In this document: piece by piece, positions 6,921 to 14,993 of the stretch
How positions within the stretch are numbered: the first letter of the stretch is position 1
Layout: each line of letters opens with the position of its first letter
DNA from: Bacillus sp. A301a_S52
GTDB taxonomy: Bacteria > Bacillota > Bacilli > Bacillales > Salisediminibacteriaceae
Direction: 5' to 3'
Length of the DNA stretch: 64,000 nucleotides
Assembly (NCBI GenBank): GCA_024701455.1
Contig: JABXYP010000001.1
Location: 996,001-1,060,000, forward strand
Program-made: the position numbers and the translations under genes
Notes under the pieces: model-generated
Database searches by the model: none
The model's input: only the letters and a program-made list of their open reading frames with translations
What the model was told of the DNA's origin: nothing

Positions 6921-9200
6921 ATGGCAAGATTAACTCAAAACCCGATAGCAACAGCAACCCATTTAGTCATTTATATTCTAACCCTTTTAGTTATGTGGGA
7001 ATGGTTAAGGCCTATCCCGACGATAACGAATACAGGGGAGATTCATATATTTGTATGGTTCACCTTTTTAAGCGCTGCTCTTATTTACTTGAGAGTCCCC
7101 TATTGGACCATTGTACCTGTCCTTTTTATTGTCATGCTTTATGGACTTCATATAATTTATTATGAAGGTGCCTTTTTTAGTGTGGAGGGCGGTCTTAGCA
7201 CGGCCAAATTATTTTTTGAAGATGTTACGTATAATGGTGAGCTCATTATTTCTCGGGACTTTGCGTTCTTAACAGATCCGTTCAGAACCTTTTTGCTATT
7301 TTTTCTACTAGCATTAATTTGCTATTTATTGTACTTCTGGATCTTTCATGCAAGGCGAATCTTTTTCTTTTTAGTGACGACGGTTATTTATATCGCGGTC
7401 TTAGACACGTTTACAGATGTTGACGCCTCTGCTGCTATCGTGCGCATTGTCGTTCTAGGATTCTTTATGTTAACCTTTTTGCAGCTTTTGAAAGTGAAGG
7501 AAGAAGAACAAAAGACGGGCAAACGATCAGGCCGTTATTTATCACCGGTTTGGATGATGACACTTGTAGTGATGATCTCGGTTGCCACAGTGATTGGTTT
7601 AGTCGCCCCTAAGCCAGAACCACAATGGAGAGACCCAGTCCCGACTATGCGAGAATTTGTTACTGGAGAACGTCATGGTAACACAGGGAATAGACGGGTA
7701 GGATATGGAGAAAATGATGAACAGCTTGGTGGTGGTTTTGTACAAGATGATTCGGTCGTTTTTACGGCTGAAATAGATGAGCCTGTATATTGGCGTGGAG
7801 AGTCAAAGTATGACTATACGGGACATGGATGGACAGCAGACACAGCGTATAACGACATGGATTTGGAGAGCAGTACCCCTTATGGCATGTTTGAAGCTCG
7901 CACACTCGTAGAAAGTAAAGAAGCGTCTGTACGAATGGAAGAGGGAACAGGATTTTCTCATATTTTTTATCCCGGTCAACTTCATCACGTGGATGAAAAT
8001 AGTTTGTCTATCACAGGAGATGGTAGTGAAGCGAGTCTGAATGACATCAGTTTTTCTGTAGATACGGTTGGTGGACGGATTAGAGCAGAAAGTTCCGTGT
8101 ATGATGACATCATATTTACCCAATATGACCTTGCTTATGACGCACCGACTTTTACTATTGACACTTTACGAGATGTTTCGGAGAATGATCCTGAAGAGAT
8201 ACAACAACGTTATTTGCAGCTTCCAGATGAGTTGCCTGAGCGTGTTGGCCAACTGGCAGAGGATATAACGGCAGAGGAAGATACCCGATATGACAAAGTC
8301 GTTGCTATTGAACAATATTTTTCTCAGAGTGGTTTCACGTATCAAACAGAAGACGTGCCTATCCCTGAAGATGGTCAAGATTATGTGGATCAATTTTTAT
8401 TTGAAACTCAGAGAGGCTATTGCGATAATTATTCAACGTCGATGGCCGTTTTATTAAGAACATTGGATATCCCTACACGCTGGGTAAAAGGATTTACTGC
8501 CGGAGAGCAGGTAGGTGTAGTAGATGAAGACACCTACCTATACGAAGTGACGAATGGAAATGCTCATTCATGGGTTGAAGTTTATTTCCCTGAAGTTGGC
8601 TGGGTACCGTTTGAACCGACGCAAGGCTTCGATAATTATGCTGATTTTGAGGAAGAGCAATTAGAACTTGACCGCGATTTTGAACTGAACTTAGAGAATG
8701 GAAGAGACGAGAACGATGAGAGTGATCGAGAAGATGATCAAGAAAATGTGACGCCTGAATTGGAAGAAGGAGCGGAAGAAGGTCCGACCGCTTCTGAAAA
8801 TGCTCGCAATAACGATGGCATCTTACGTGATCTGTTGTCACCAAAATCAATCATCATCTCACTGATCTTACTTTTGGCTGTAGCTGGTGTGTATCGGAAA
8901 CAGACACAACTGCAAAATTGGTATTTCCTTTTCGCTTATCGTGTGAGAGGAAAGCATGTTAAGTTTGACGAGGCATATACACGTTTGTTAACGATGTTAG
9001 CGAATGAAGGTGTCCCACAAGAAGCTGGGGAAACATTACGTGAATATGCTGTAAGAGTGGACAGGCTAATTGGTTCTCAGTCTATGACGAAGCTAACCGA
9101 AGCCTATGAAAAAATATATTACGGTGGCTATAAGGCGGAAGGAACATGGGCAGCGCTTCAAACGGAATGGGAAGAGGTTGTTAAAGCGATCTCCTCTTGA
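6921..9200 (+). CDS. yebA: Membrane-anchored transglutaminase-like protein
   Basis: 759 aa. Five to six N-terminal membrane helices (~15-220) precede a large extracytoplasmic part, then a further helix (~640-660) and a cytoplasmic DUF4129-like tail. The transglutaminase core is visible: Cys in GYCDNYSTSMAVLLR, His in NAHSWVEVYFP and the acidic position in WVPFEPTQGF. An acidic linker rich in D/E (~590-630) separates core and last helix. The start abuts the yeaD stop. Predicted role is cell-surface thiol peptidase or transferase; the substrate is unknown. Confidence 0.9.
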   Translation: MARLTQNPIATATHLVIYILTLLVMWEWLRPIPTITNTGEIHIFVWFTFLSAALIYLRVPYWTIVPVLFIVMLYGLHIIYYEGAFFSVEGGLSTAKLFFEDVTYNGELIISRDFAFLTDPFRTFLLFFLLALICYLLYFWIFHARRIFFFLVTTVIYIAVLDTFTDVDASAAIVRIVVLGFFMLTFLQLLKVKEEEQKTGKRSGRYLSPVWMMTLVVMISVATVIGLVAPKPEPQWRDPVPTMREFVTGERHGNTGNRRVGYGENDEQLGGGFVQDDSVVFTAEIDEPVYWRGESKYDYTGHGWTADTAYNDMDLESSTPYGMFEARTLVESKEASVRMEEGTGFSHIFYPGQLHHVDENSLSITGDGSEASLNDISFSVDTVGGRIRAESSVYDDIIFTQYDLAYDAPTFTIDTLRDVSENDPEEIQQRYLQLPDELPERVGQLAEDITAEEDTRYDKVVAIEQYFSQSGFTYQTEDVPIPEDGQDYVDQFLFETQRGYCDNYSTSMAVLLRTLDIPTRWVKGFTAGEQVGVVDEDTYLYEVTNGNAHSWVEVYFPEVGWVPFEPTQGFDNYADFEEEQLELDRDFELNLENGRDENDESDREDDQENVTPELEEGAEEGPTASENARNNDGILRDLLSPKSIIISLILLLAVAGVYRKQTQLQNWYFLFAYRVRGKHVKFDEAYTRLLTMLANEGVPQEAGETLREYAVRVDRLIGSQSMTKLTEAYEKIYYGGYKAEGTWAALQTEWEEVVKAISS

Positions 9201-9272
9201 CCCCGTTTCATCCTATTGTTAAAATAGATCAGTATTTACTTACTGACAGAAGTGCTGGAGTTACAAACATAC

Positions 9273-9311
9273 CCAAACATTCAATAGTAGTGCCGATTAG
9301 TGAATGTTTGG
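9273..9311. promoter_or_regulatory. 11-bp dyad between yebA and the guaA riboswitch
   Basis: CCAAACATTCA (9273-9283) and TGAATGTTTGG (9301-9311) are exact reverse complements 17 bases apart. It could be the yebA terminator, but no T-run follows. CCAAACATT differs by one base from the PurBox core CCGAACATT seen before purE, so a PurR-like operator is an alternative. Confidence 0.45.
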
Positions 9312-9327
9312 TTTATACATGGTTATT

Positions 9328-9400
9328 GCCTCATATATCCTTGAGAATAAGGCTCAAGAGTCTCTACCGGGCTGCCGTTAACGGCCTGACTATGAAGGCG
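9328..9400 (+). promoter_or_regulatory. Guanine riboswitch aptamer of guaA
   Basis: The purine aptamer core is present: CATATATCC, then AGTCTCTACCGGGCTGCCG and TTAACGGCCTGACTATGAAGG. The discriminator is C (GACTATG), which predicts guanine or hypoxanthine rather than adenine. Stem P1 is formed by CCTCATA and TATGAAGG with a bulge. Confidence 0.9.
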
Positions 9401-9417
9401 GACATTTCTTAGTTTTA

Positions 9418-9472
9418 AGCTGGAAATTCTGCCTTCGTATTTTTTTACGAAGGCACACATTTCAGCTTTTTT
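9418..9472 (+). terminator. Riboswitch-controlled terminator of guaA
   Basis: Outer stem AAGCTG/CAGCTT and inner stem GCCTTCGT/ACGAAGGC are followed by a T-run. GAAGGCGGA at the 3' side of aptamer P1 can pair instead with TCTGCCTTC of this terminator, giving the antiterminator; ligand binding should therefore stop transcription. Confidence 0.85.
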
Positions 9473-9610
9473 TATATGTCAAAGACGGCTTTTAACGAAT
9501 GTGTTATTATAACCTGCCATGAAGGTAAGTCGGTGGTATGACAGAACGTATGAAGTCGTAGACAAAAGTTGGACAAGGTTTTTGATAAAAATGAAGAGGT
9601 GGAAAAAGGG

Positions 9611-11149
9611 ATGAAGGAAATTAAAGAAAAAGTAATCGTATTGGATTTTGGTGGACAATACAATCAATTAATTGCTAGACGTATAAGAGATTTAGGTGTT
9701 TTCAGTGAGTTGGTCTCTCATAAACTAACAGCGGATGAAGTGAAAGCGATGAATCCGAAGGGTATTATTTTTTCTGGTGGACCAGGAAGTGTTTATGCAG
9801 ATGGTGCACCGCGATGCGATGAAGCGATCTTTGATCTAGGTATTCCTGTCTTAGGGATTTGCTACGGTATGCAATTAATGACCCATCATTTTAAAGGATC
9901 TGTAGAAGCGGCTAATCACCGTGAGTATGGAAAAGCTAACATTCACATTGAAAACAAGTCTAAGTTGTTTGGACAGCTTCCAGACGAACAATCCGTGTGG
10001 ATGAGCCATGGTGACCTTGTTAAAGCACCACCAGCAGGATTCCGTGTTGATGCCACAAACGTGTCATGTCCAGTGGCGGCCATGAGTGACGAAAGCCGCG
10101 GGCTGTATGGTGTGCAATTCCATCCAGAAGTGCGAAACACGGAGCATGGCAATGAGATGCTTAAAAACTTTGTCTACGACATTTGTCAATGTGAAGGAAA
10201 CTGGTCAATGGAGAACTTCATTGAGATGGAAGTGGAAAAAGTACGTGAGGCTGTTGGCGAGCGTAAAGTTCTCTGCGCATTAAGTGGGGGTGTTGATTCC
10301 TCTGTCGTAGCGGCTTTAATTCACAAGGCGATTGGCGACCAGTTAATCTGTATGTTTATCGACCATGGCCTTTTAAGAAAAAATGAAGCTGACAGTGTTA
10401 TGGAAACTTTTGGTGAAGGCTTCGATATGAATGTGATTAAAATTGATGCGCAAGAGAGATTCCTATCAAAATTAGCTGGTGTCAAAGACCCTGAGCAAAA
10501 GAGAAAAATTATCGGTAATGAGTTTATCTATGTGTTCGAAGAAGAATCCGCTAAACTGACTGACGTTGATTTTCTCGCACAGGGCACGCTTTACACAGAT
10601 ATTATTGAGAGTGGAACGGATACGGCACAAACGATTAAATCTCACCATAATGTTGGTGGATTACCAGAAAACATGAAACTTGACTTGATCGAGCCGTTAA
10701 ACACTTTGTTTAAAGATGAAGTGCGTGAAGTAGGAACGGAGTTAGGGCTACCAGAGGAAATTGTATGGCGTCAACCATTCCCAGGACCAGGGCTCGGTAT
10801 CCGTGTTCTTGGTGAGATTACGGAAGACAAGCTTGAAATTGTCCGTGAATCAGACGCGATTTTACGTGAAGAAATTAAAAAAGCCGGACTTGACCGCGAG
10901 ATCTGGCAATACTTCACGGCCCTTCCTGACATGCGAAGTGTCGGCGTCATGGGTGACGCAAGAACGTATGATTATACGGTAGGCATCCGAGCAGTCACAT
11001 CCATCGATGGTATGACATCCGATTGGGCAAGAATCCCATACGATGTCCTCGAAATCATCTCAACGCGAATTGTAAACGAAGTGAAAGACGTCAACCGCGT
11101 CGTGTACGACATAACATCTAAGCCACCTAGCACGATTGAGTGGGAGTAA
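9611..11149 (+). CDS. guaA: GMP synthase (glutamine-hydrolysing)
   Basis: 512 aa from ATG 9611, which follows GAGGTGG by 8 bases; an upstream in-frame start at 9569 is unlikely. The N-terminal class I amidotransferase has GICYGMQLM (nucleophile Cys) and [10 protein letters not shown]. The ATP pyrophosphatase domain shows the P-loop [10 protein letters not shown], and the C-terminal dimerisation domain ends in the usual STIEWE. It converts XMP to GMP with glutamine and ATP. It lies downstream of the yeaC operon as in B. subtilis and is controlled here by its own guanine riboswitch. Confidence 0.97.
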   Translation: MKEIKEKVIVLDFGGQYNQLIARRIRDLGVFSELVSHKLTADEVKAMNPKGIIFSGGPGSVYADGAPRCDEAIFDLGIPVLGICYGMQLMTHHFKGSVEAANHREYGKANIHIENKSKLFGQLPDEQSVWMSHGDLVKAPPAGFRVDATNVSCPVAAMSDESRGLYGVQFHPEVRNTEHGNEMLKNFVYDICQCEGNWSMENFIEMEVEKVREAVGERKVLCALSGGVDSSVVAALIHKAIGDQLICMFIDHGLLRKNEADSVMETFGEGFDMNVIKIDAQERFLSKLAGVKDPEQKRKIIGNEFIYVFEEESAKLTDVDFLAQGTLYTDIIESGTDTAQTIKSHHNVGGLPENMKLDLIEPLNTLFKDEVREVGTELGLPEEIVWRQPFPGPGLGIRVLGEITEDKLEIVRESDAILREEIKKAGLDREIWQYFTALPDMRSVGVMGDARTYDYTVGIRAVTSIDGMTSDWARIPYDVLEIISTRIVNEVKDVNRVVYDITSKPPSTIEWE

Positions 11150-11173
11150 GAAGTATAGATGATTTGAATTGAA

Positions 11174-11231
11174 AAGCCTATTTTACAGTGTTTATTTTAA
11201 TAAAAAAGCTGTAAAATAGGCTTGTTTTATT
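11174..11231 (+). terminator. Rho-independent terminator of guaA
   Basis: AAGCCTATTTTACAG (11174-11188) is exactly complementary to 11209-11223, with a 20-base AT-rich loop, followed by GTTTTATTT. Confidence 0.85.
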
Positions 11232-11268
11232 TAGTTCCTCCCATAAACGTGCGCGATTGTGTAACAAG

Positions 11269-11316
11269 TAGGATAGCATGTAAGAATCATGAAAGGAAGT
11301 GCTATCCTGTTTTTGC
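11269..11316 (+). terminator. Hairpin with T-run in the guaA-GNAT gap
   Basis: AGGATAGCA and TGCTATCCT pair across a ~30-base loop and are followed by GTTTTTG. No gene ends just before it. Confidence 0.4.
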
Positions 11317-11415
11317 CTTTAGTAGTGGAGGAATCAGTCTTCTATTATTTTTCTACACTATTTTCCGATTCCCAGAATTAAATACTTGATCCTTAAATAT
11401 TTTAAGTGTTATAGT

Positions 11416-11485
11416 CCCCCCACCTGAGGCGCGTAGTGTAGGTGGGAACTTTTAATCAGGTGGCGTCAAGACGCCATCTGATTTC
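11416..11485. other. Two adjacent hairpins, possible mobile-element remnant
   Basis: CCCACCT/AGGTGGG encloses GAGGCGCGTAGTGT. Immediately after, AATCAGGTGGCGT (11454-11466) pairs with ACGCCATCTGATT (11471-11483, one wobble) around CAAG. Paired hairpins like this occur at ends of some IS200/IS605-type elements, but no transposase lies nearby; I cannot name the source. Confidence 0.35.
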
Positions 11486-11541
11486 TTGATGTTTCAGCTT
11501 CCTCAAACGAGTTCGCTTTCTATAATATTTAACTACACTAA

Positions 11542-12072
11542 TTACTTTTGTGGAAGAAAAGAATAAATATATGTATCATATACCATCCCGTTTTGATACA
11601 TATAATTTTTTAAAATACCCTCTTGTTGAAATCCAATCTTGGTCAATAAATTGTTTGAAGCCGCATTTTCAATAAATACAACCGCACCTATTCTTGTTAA
11701 ACCTAAAGTCTCAGAACCATATGAAATAATTCTTGATACTGCCTCAAACATATATCCATTTCTCCAGTAATCAGGATGAATTTCATAACCTATTTCTGCA
11801 CGTTTGTGTTTAGGAGACCAAGCGTTAAAACCAATTGTCCCAATCAACTCTTTTTCGCCTTTTCTTTCAATTCCCCAACGAATTCCTTTTTTTTCTTCAA
11901 AATTTTTAGCAAAAAAATCTACAAAATCGCTGGCTTGATCAATAGTTTCTAACAAGTCTTGCCCATAAAAACGTGTGACATTATCATTCGAAAAAAAAGA
12001 AAAAATACTTTCTGCATCATTGTGAGTTATTTCTCTTAAAATTAGTCTCTCTGTTTCTAGGTTAGGAAACAT
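11542..12072 (-). CDS. GNAT acetyltransferase, RimJ/RimL type
   Basis: 176 aa, with AGGAGG 8 bases before the ATG. The start LETERLILREITHND is typical of N-acetyltransferases of the RimJ/RimL branch. The acetyl-CoA region IGYEIHPDYWRNGYMFEAV carries the R/Q-x-x-G-x-G/A loop in the form YWRNGYM, and NAASNNLLTKIGFQQEG is motif B. Possible substrates are protein N-termini or small amines; none is indicated. It is AT-rich compared with guaA and stands before an MFS gene on the same strand. Confidence 0.82.
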   Translation of the reverse strand: MFPNLETERLILREITHNDAESIFSFFSNDNVTRFYGQDLLETIDQASDFVDFFAKNFEEKKGIRWGIERKGEKELIGTIGFNAWSPKHKRAEIGYEIHPDYWRNGYMFEAVSRIISYGSETLGLTRIGAVVFIENAASNNLLTKIGFQQEGILKNYMYQNGMVYDTYIYSFLPQK

Positions 12073-12169
12073 TTAAATTACCTCCTATTAAATTCTTATT
12101 TTGACACATCTTAAGTTCAATTGTTCTTTGACTTCATATTCTGGATACAGATAACGAAAATAAAGGCCA

Positions 12170-13348
12170 CTACATGTGCTGCAACATCACCTTTGTTTTG
12201 TTTAAATAGAAAGAACACTTAATAAAAAGAAAAGCGATGATCACGAATGAGCCTGCAATCCAACTTAAATTGCCGATGGGCATATATTGAATGATGAGAC
12301 CGCCTAATGCGGATCCCAACATCATACCGATATTCATTAATGCAGTATTAAAACTTAATACAGTTTCAGAGGCGTGTGGTTTTAGAGAAATCAAATAAAA
12401 TTGCTTTGCTGGTGTTGTGGTCCACGCTGCCACACCCCAAATAGCCAATGTGATAAATACCCCTATCTGTGAGTATTGTGTAAATGTTAGGACAAATAAA
12501 GCGATAATATGAACGCATAAGCTTAGGGATATCGTGTGATTTGGTCCCCACTTGTCGACTGCGTAACCGCCAAAACGTGAGCCGATAAAAGCAAACGTGC
12601 CTAATACGAATAAAGCGACACTCGTCATCTCTATTGAAAAACTAGCAGCATGACTTAACAATGGGGAAATGTAGGCAAACACCATCGTATAACCTAATAT
12701 CCAAAAAATCGTCGTCATTAATCCAGTAAGGACCCGTTTGTCTTTAATAATTTGTAGCTGTTGCGTGAATGGCAGTGATGGATTGGTTTTTATGTTAGGT
12801 AATAACTTATAAAGGGCTGCTAACAAAAAAACTGTACCGAGAGCGATAATAAGAAAAATGTAATGCCAATCTAAATAGCCAGCTAAAAATGTTCCAATTG
12901 GGACGCCAAGGACTAATGAAACAGTAAAACCGGTAATGACTGTTGCCATGGCACTCCCTCTTTTTTCGGGAACCGCGATGTGAGCGGCGTAATTGGTGGC
13001 AACGACAATGTACAATCCGCCACTCATGGCCATAACCACTCTTGATAACATGAGTAATGTATAACTGTAGCTAACAAATGCGATGAGATTGCCTAAAATA
13101 AATATAAAAATAGCAGATAAAAGTACTTTTTTACGATCGAATTTAGCCGTTAACATAACCAAAAATAATGCCCCGACAGCATAAAAGAGGGAATAGATAG
13201 CTATTAATTGACCAGCCAGTGAAATGGATATATTTAAATCAAAAGAAATCAGTTCCAAAATGCCAGACACCACGAACTCCGATGTTCCGGTTACAAATGC
13301 CCCTAAAGCTAATAGAATAATCGTTAAGTTATTTATTTTCTCGTTCAA
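12170..13348 (-). CDS. MFS transporter of the DHA1/AraJ drug-efflux type
   Basis: 392 aa beginning at TTG 13348 with AAGGAGATG 6 bases upstream. Twelve hydrophobic segments are visible. The helix 2-3 loop contains the MFS motif A-like AKFDRKKVLL; ALGAFVTGTSEFVVSGIL in helix 1 is characteristic of the AraJ/YdhP/chloramphenicol-efflux group. It is divergent from a LysR gene 100 bases away, so it probably exports a compound sensed by that regulator. Substrate unknown. Confidence 0.85.
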   Translation of the reverse strand: MNEKINNLTIILLALGAFVTGTSEFVVSGILELISFDLNISISLAGQLIAIYSLFYAVGALFLVMLTAKFDRKKVLLSAIFIFILGNLIAFVSYSYTLLMLSRVVMAMSGGLYIVVATNYAAHIAVPEKRGSAMATVITGFTVSLVLGVPIGTFLAGYLDWHYIFLIIALGTVFLLAALYKLLPNIKTNPSLPFTQQLQIIKDKRVLTGLMTTIFWILGYTMVFAYISPLLSHAASFSIEMTSVALFVLGTFAFIGSRFGGYAVDKWGPNHTISLSLCVHIIALFVLTFTQYSQIGVFITLAIWGVAAWTTTPAKQFYLISLKPHASETVLSFNTALMNIGMMLGSALGGLIIQYMPIGNLSWIAGSFVIIAFLFIKCSFYLNKTKVMLQHM

Positions 13349-13381
13349 CTTTTACATCTCCTTCATATTTCAAAAGTTGCT

Positions 13382-13418
13382 TCAATTTTAAACGCTGTGG
13401 TAACATGAGTAAAATTGA
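13382..13418. promoter_or_regulatory. Dyad between the divergent MFS and LysR genes
   Basis: TCAATTTTA (13382-13390) and TAAAATTGA (13410-13418) are exact reverse complements 19 bases apart, in the shared promoter region. This is a plausible operator for the adjacent LysR-type regulator. Confidence 0.45.
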
Positions 13419-13449
13419 TGTTTTTGATAGAGGAGATGAGTGATAACTC

Positions 13450-14322
13450 ATGAGCTTTATTCGCTTTGAAATTGTCGCAACGGTGATCGAGTTAGGGAGC
13501 TTTACAGCAACCGCTGAAAAGTTAAATATGACGCAATCAGCAGTGAGCCATGCAGTTGCCAGTTTGGAATCTGAATGGGGTGTTTCGCTGTTAATTCGAG
13601 ATCGTAAAAAAGGGATAACTCTAACAGACGTAGGGCAAAAAATTCTGCCACACATTAGGGAAGTACTGAAAAGAATGGAAGTCATTAACCAAGAAATAGC
13701 CTTAGTGACAAACCTAGAAACGGGTATAGTTCGTGTTGGGACGTTTGCAAGTGCATCTTCCTGCTTATTGCCTAAGTTGCTAGCGAAATTTCAGAAGAAA
13801 CACCCTAACATAGAATTCAAATTTTTCGAAGGCACGTATGAAGAAATTACAGAATGGTTAAAGTCAGGTATTATCGACATTGGGTTTGTCGTAAAGGACG
13901 GCTCAACCCAAGATTTTGATGTAGTGCCACTCATAAAAGACGAAATGGTGGTAGCTTACCACCCAGATCATCGATTTCAACTCAAAGAAACAATAGATAT
14001 GCATGAATTAATAGATGAGTCTTTTATTATGCCGACAGGGATGTATCAATCCCATGTAGAGGCATTGTTTAAAGAGGCAAACATCAAACCAACAATACTG
14101 TTTGAAGTGCACGACTGTACAACTATTGCGAATATGGTTCAAGAAGGACTGGGCGTTACAATTGGTCCAGAACTATTTTTAAAGACTCAGCAAAATATAA
14201 AGGCGAGTAAGTTAACGATAAAAAAAAGTCGTGAAGTAGCCCTTGCCTGTCAATCTATTGCCAATGCATCTCCGGCTGTGAAGGAATTTGTTACGACAGC
14301 TCAACATGTTTTTCAACAATAA
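13450..14322 (+). CDS. LysR-family transcriptional regulator
   Basis: 290 aa. The N-terminal winged helix reads VATVIELGSFTATAEKLNMTQSAVSHAVASLE, split here only for description, and is unmistakably LysR. Residues ~90-290 form the periplasmic-binding-like effector domain. The ATG at 13450 lies 14 bases after AGGAG, longer than usual, and overlaps the stop of a five-codon frame beginning at 13436. It is divergent from the MFS gene and is the likely activator or repressor of it. Confidence 0.9.
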   Translation: MSFIRFEIVATVIELGSFTATAEKLNMTQSAVSHAVASLESEWGVSLLIRDRKKGITLTDVGQKILPHIREVLKRMEVINQEIALVTNLETGIVRVGTFASASSCLLPKLLAKFQKKHPNIEFKFFEGTYEEITEWLKSGIIDIGFVVKDGSTQDFDVVPLIKDEMVVAYHPDHRFQLKETIDMHELIDESFIMPTGMYQSHVEALFKEANIKPTILFEVHDCTTIANMVQEGLGVTIGPELFLKTQQNIKASKLTIKKSREVALACQSIANASPAVKEFVTTAQHVFQQ

Positions 14323-14472
14323 TAAATGGGTGGGCGGTAAGTTTTTGTTTCGAAAAAAAGCTGGCTGTATTTCCATTAATAACTACCCTTCTATAATATG
14401 GACTTGCGCTATTAACTGTATTACATTGTAATATCATGATTAACAAAGGTGTTATCCTCTGATAAGGCTTCC

Positions 14473-14517
14473 AAAAACGAATATTAACCTTATTATCAAA
14501 ATTAATATTCGTTTTTT
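14473..14517. terminator. Terminator of the LysR gene, also a PurBox-like inverted repeat
   Basis: A 15-base arm (14473-14487) pairs perfectly with 14502-14516 and is followed by Ts. The arms also read AAAAACGAATATT, 11 of 13 matches to the PurBox AWWWCCGAACWWT. The CGAA...TTCG span is 34 bases, identical to that of the purE PurBoxes, and it ends just before the pbuG -35. Both functions are possible. Confidence 0.6.
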
Positions 14518-14520
14518 GCC

Positions 14521-14549
14521 TTGACAGGTGGCAATGTCCTTGTTAAAAT
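14521..14549 (+). promoter_or_regulatory. Sigma-A promoter of pbuG
   Basis: TTGACA (14521-14526), a 17-base spacer and TAAAAT (14544-14549). The predicted leader is ~430 bases long and contains the guanine riboswitch. Confidence 0.75.
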
Positions 14550-14583
14550 TTTGTGTATTAGTGTAACGGTAATAGGTTTAAAT

Positions 14584-14642
14584 GATAGAAAAGGGGACGG
14601 TCTAACAGGTGAACACGTTTCTCTATAAGGCACCCCTTTATC
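14584..14642 (+). other. Long-loop hairpin in the pbuG leader
   Basis: AAAGGGG (14590-14596) and CCCCTTT (14633-14639), with GATA/TATC flanks, enclose a 36-base loop. It lies between the promoter and the riboswitch aptamer. Its role is unknown. Confidence 0.35.
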
Positions 14643-14690
14643 GAGCTTGTTATACTAGTAGATTACTGATAATAATATTTATCTGTCATA

Positions 14691-14761
14691 AATTCGTATA
14701 ATTTTGGGAATAGGGCCCTTAAGTTTCTACCGAGCTGCCGTAAATAGCTCGACTACGAATG
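14691..14761 (+). promoter_or_regulatory. Guanine riboswitch aptamer of pbuG
   Basis: P1 is ATTCGTA/TACGAAT. The core AAGTTTCTACCGAGCTGCCG and TAAATAGCTCGACTACGAAT is intact, with C at the discriminator (GACTA), so guanine class. Confidence 0.9.
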
Positions 14762-14859
14762 ATATGTTCGTTCACAGGGAAAGTTAGATAAACAGAGTTT
14801 TTCTGTCTATTTAGCTTGTGCTTGGGTAGGACATGTCGTTTAACTAGTGAAACTGATGT

Positions 14860-14897
14860 AAAGCTCTTGTTCCTCCTCGTAGGGATGGGAGCTTTTT
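14860..14897 (+). terminator. Riboswitch-controlled terminator of pbuG
   Basis: AAAGCTC (14860-14866) and GAGCTTT pair around an inner TTCC/GGGA region, ending in TTTTT. A further hairpin at ~14781-14816 lies between aptamer and terminator. Confidence 0.7.
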
Positions 14898-14993
14898 GAT
14901 TGGAAAGAAAACGATCGTTTTTCTGAAGTCTGATCAGTGTATCTAGCAATTATAAAGAGACAGAAAAAATGTGAAATGAGGAGAGGTAAAAAG

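Noticed and set aside
9328..9400. Adenine-type assignment of the three purine riboswitches
   Set aside because: All three have C in the GACTA discriminator position, which specifies guanine/hypoxanthine; adenine aptamers have GATTA.
13329..13685. 118-codon minus-strand frame overlapping the LysR start
   Set aside because: It is a shadow of the LysR helix-turn-helix region, and the MFS gene has a good TTG start with its own ribosome site at 13348.
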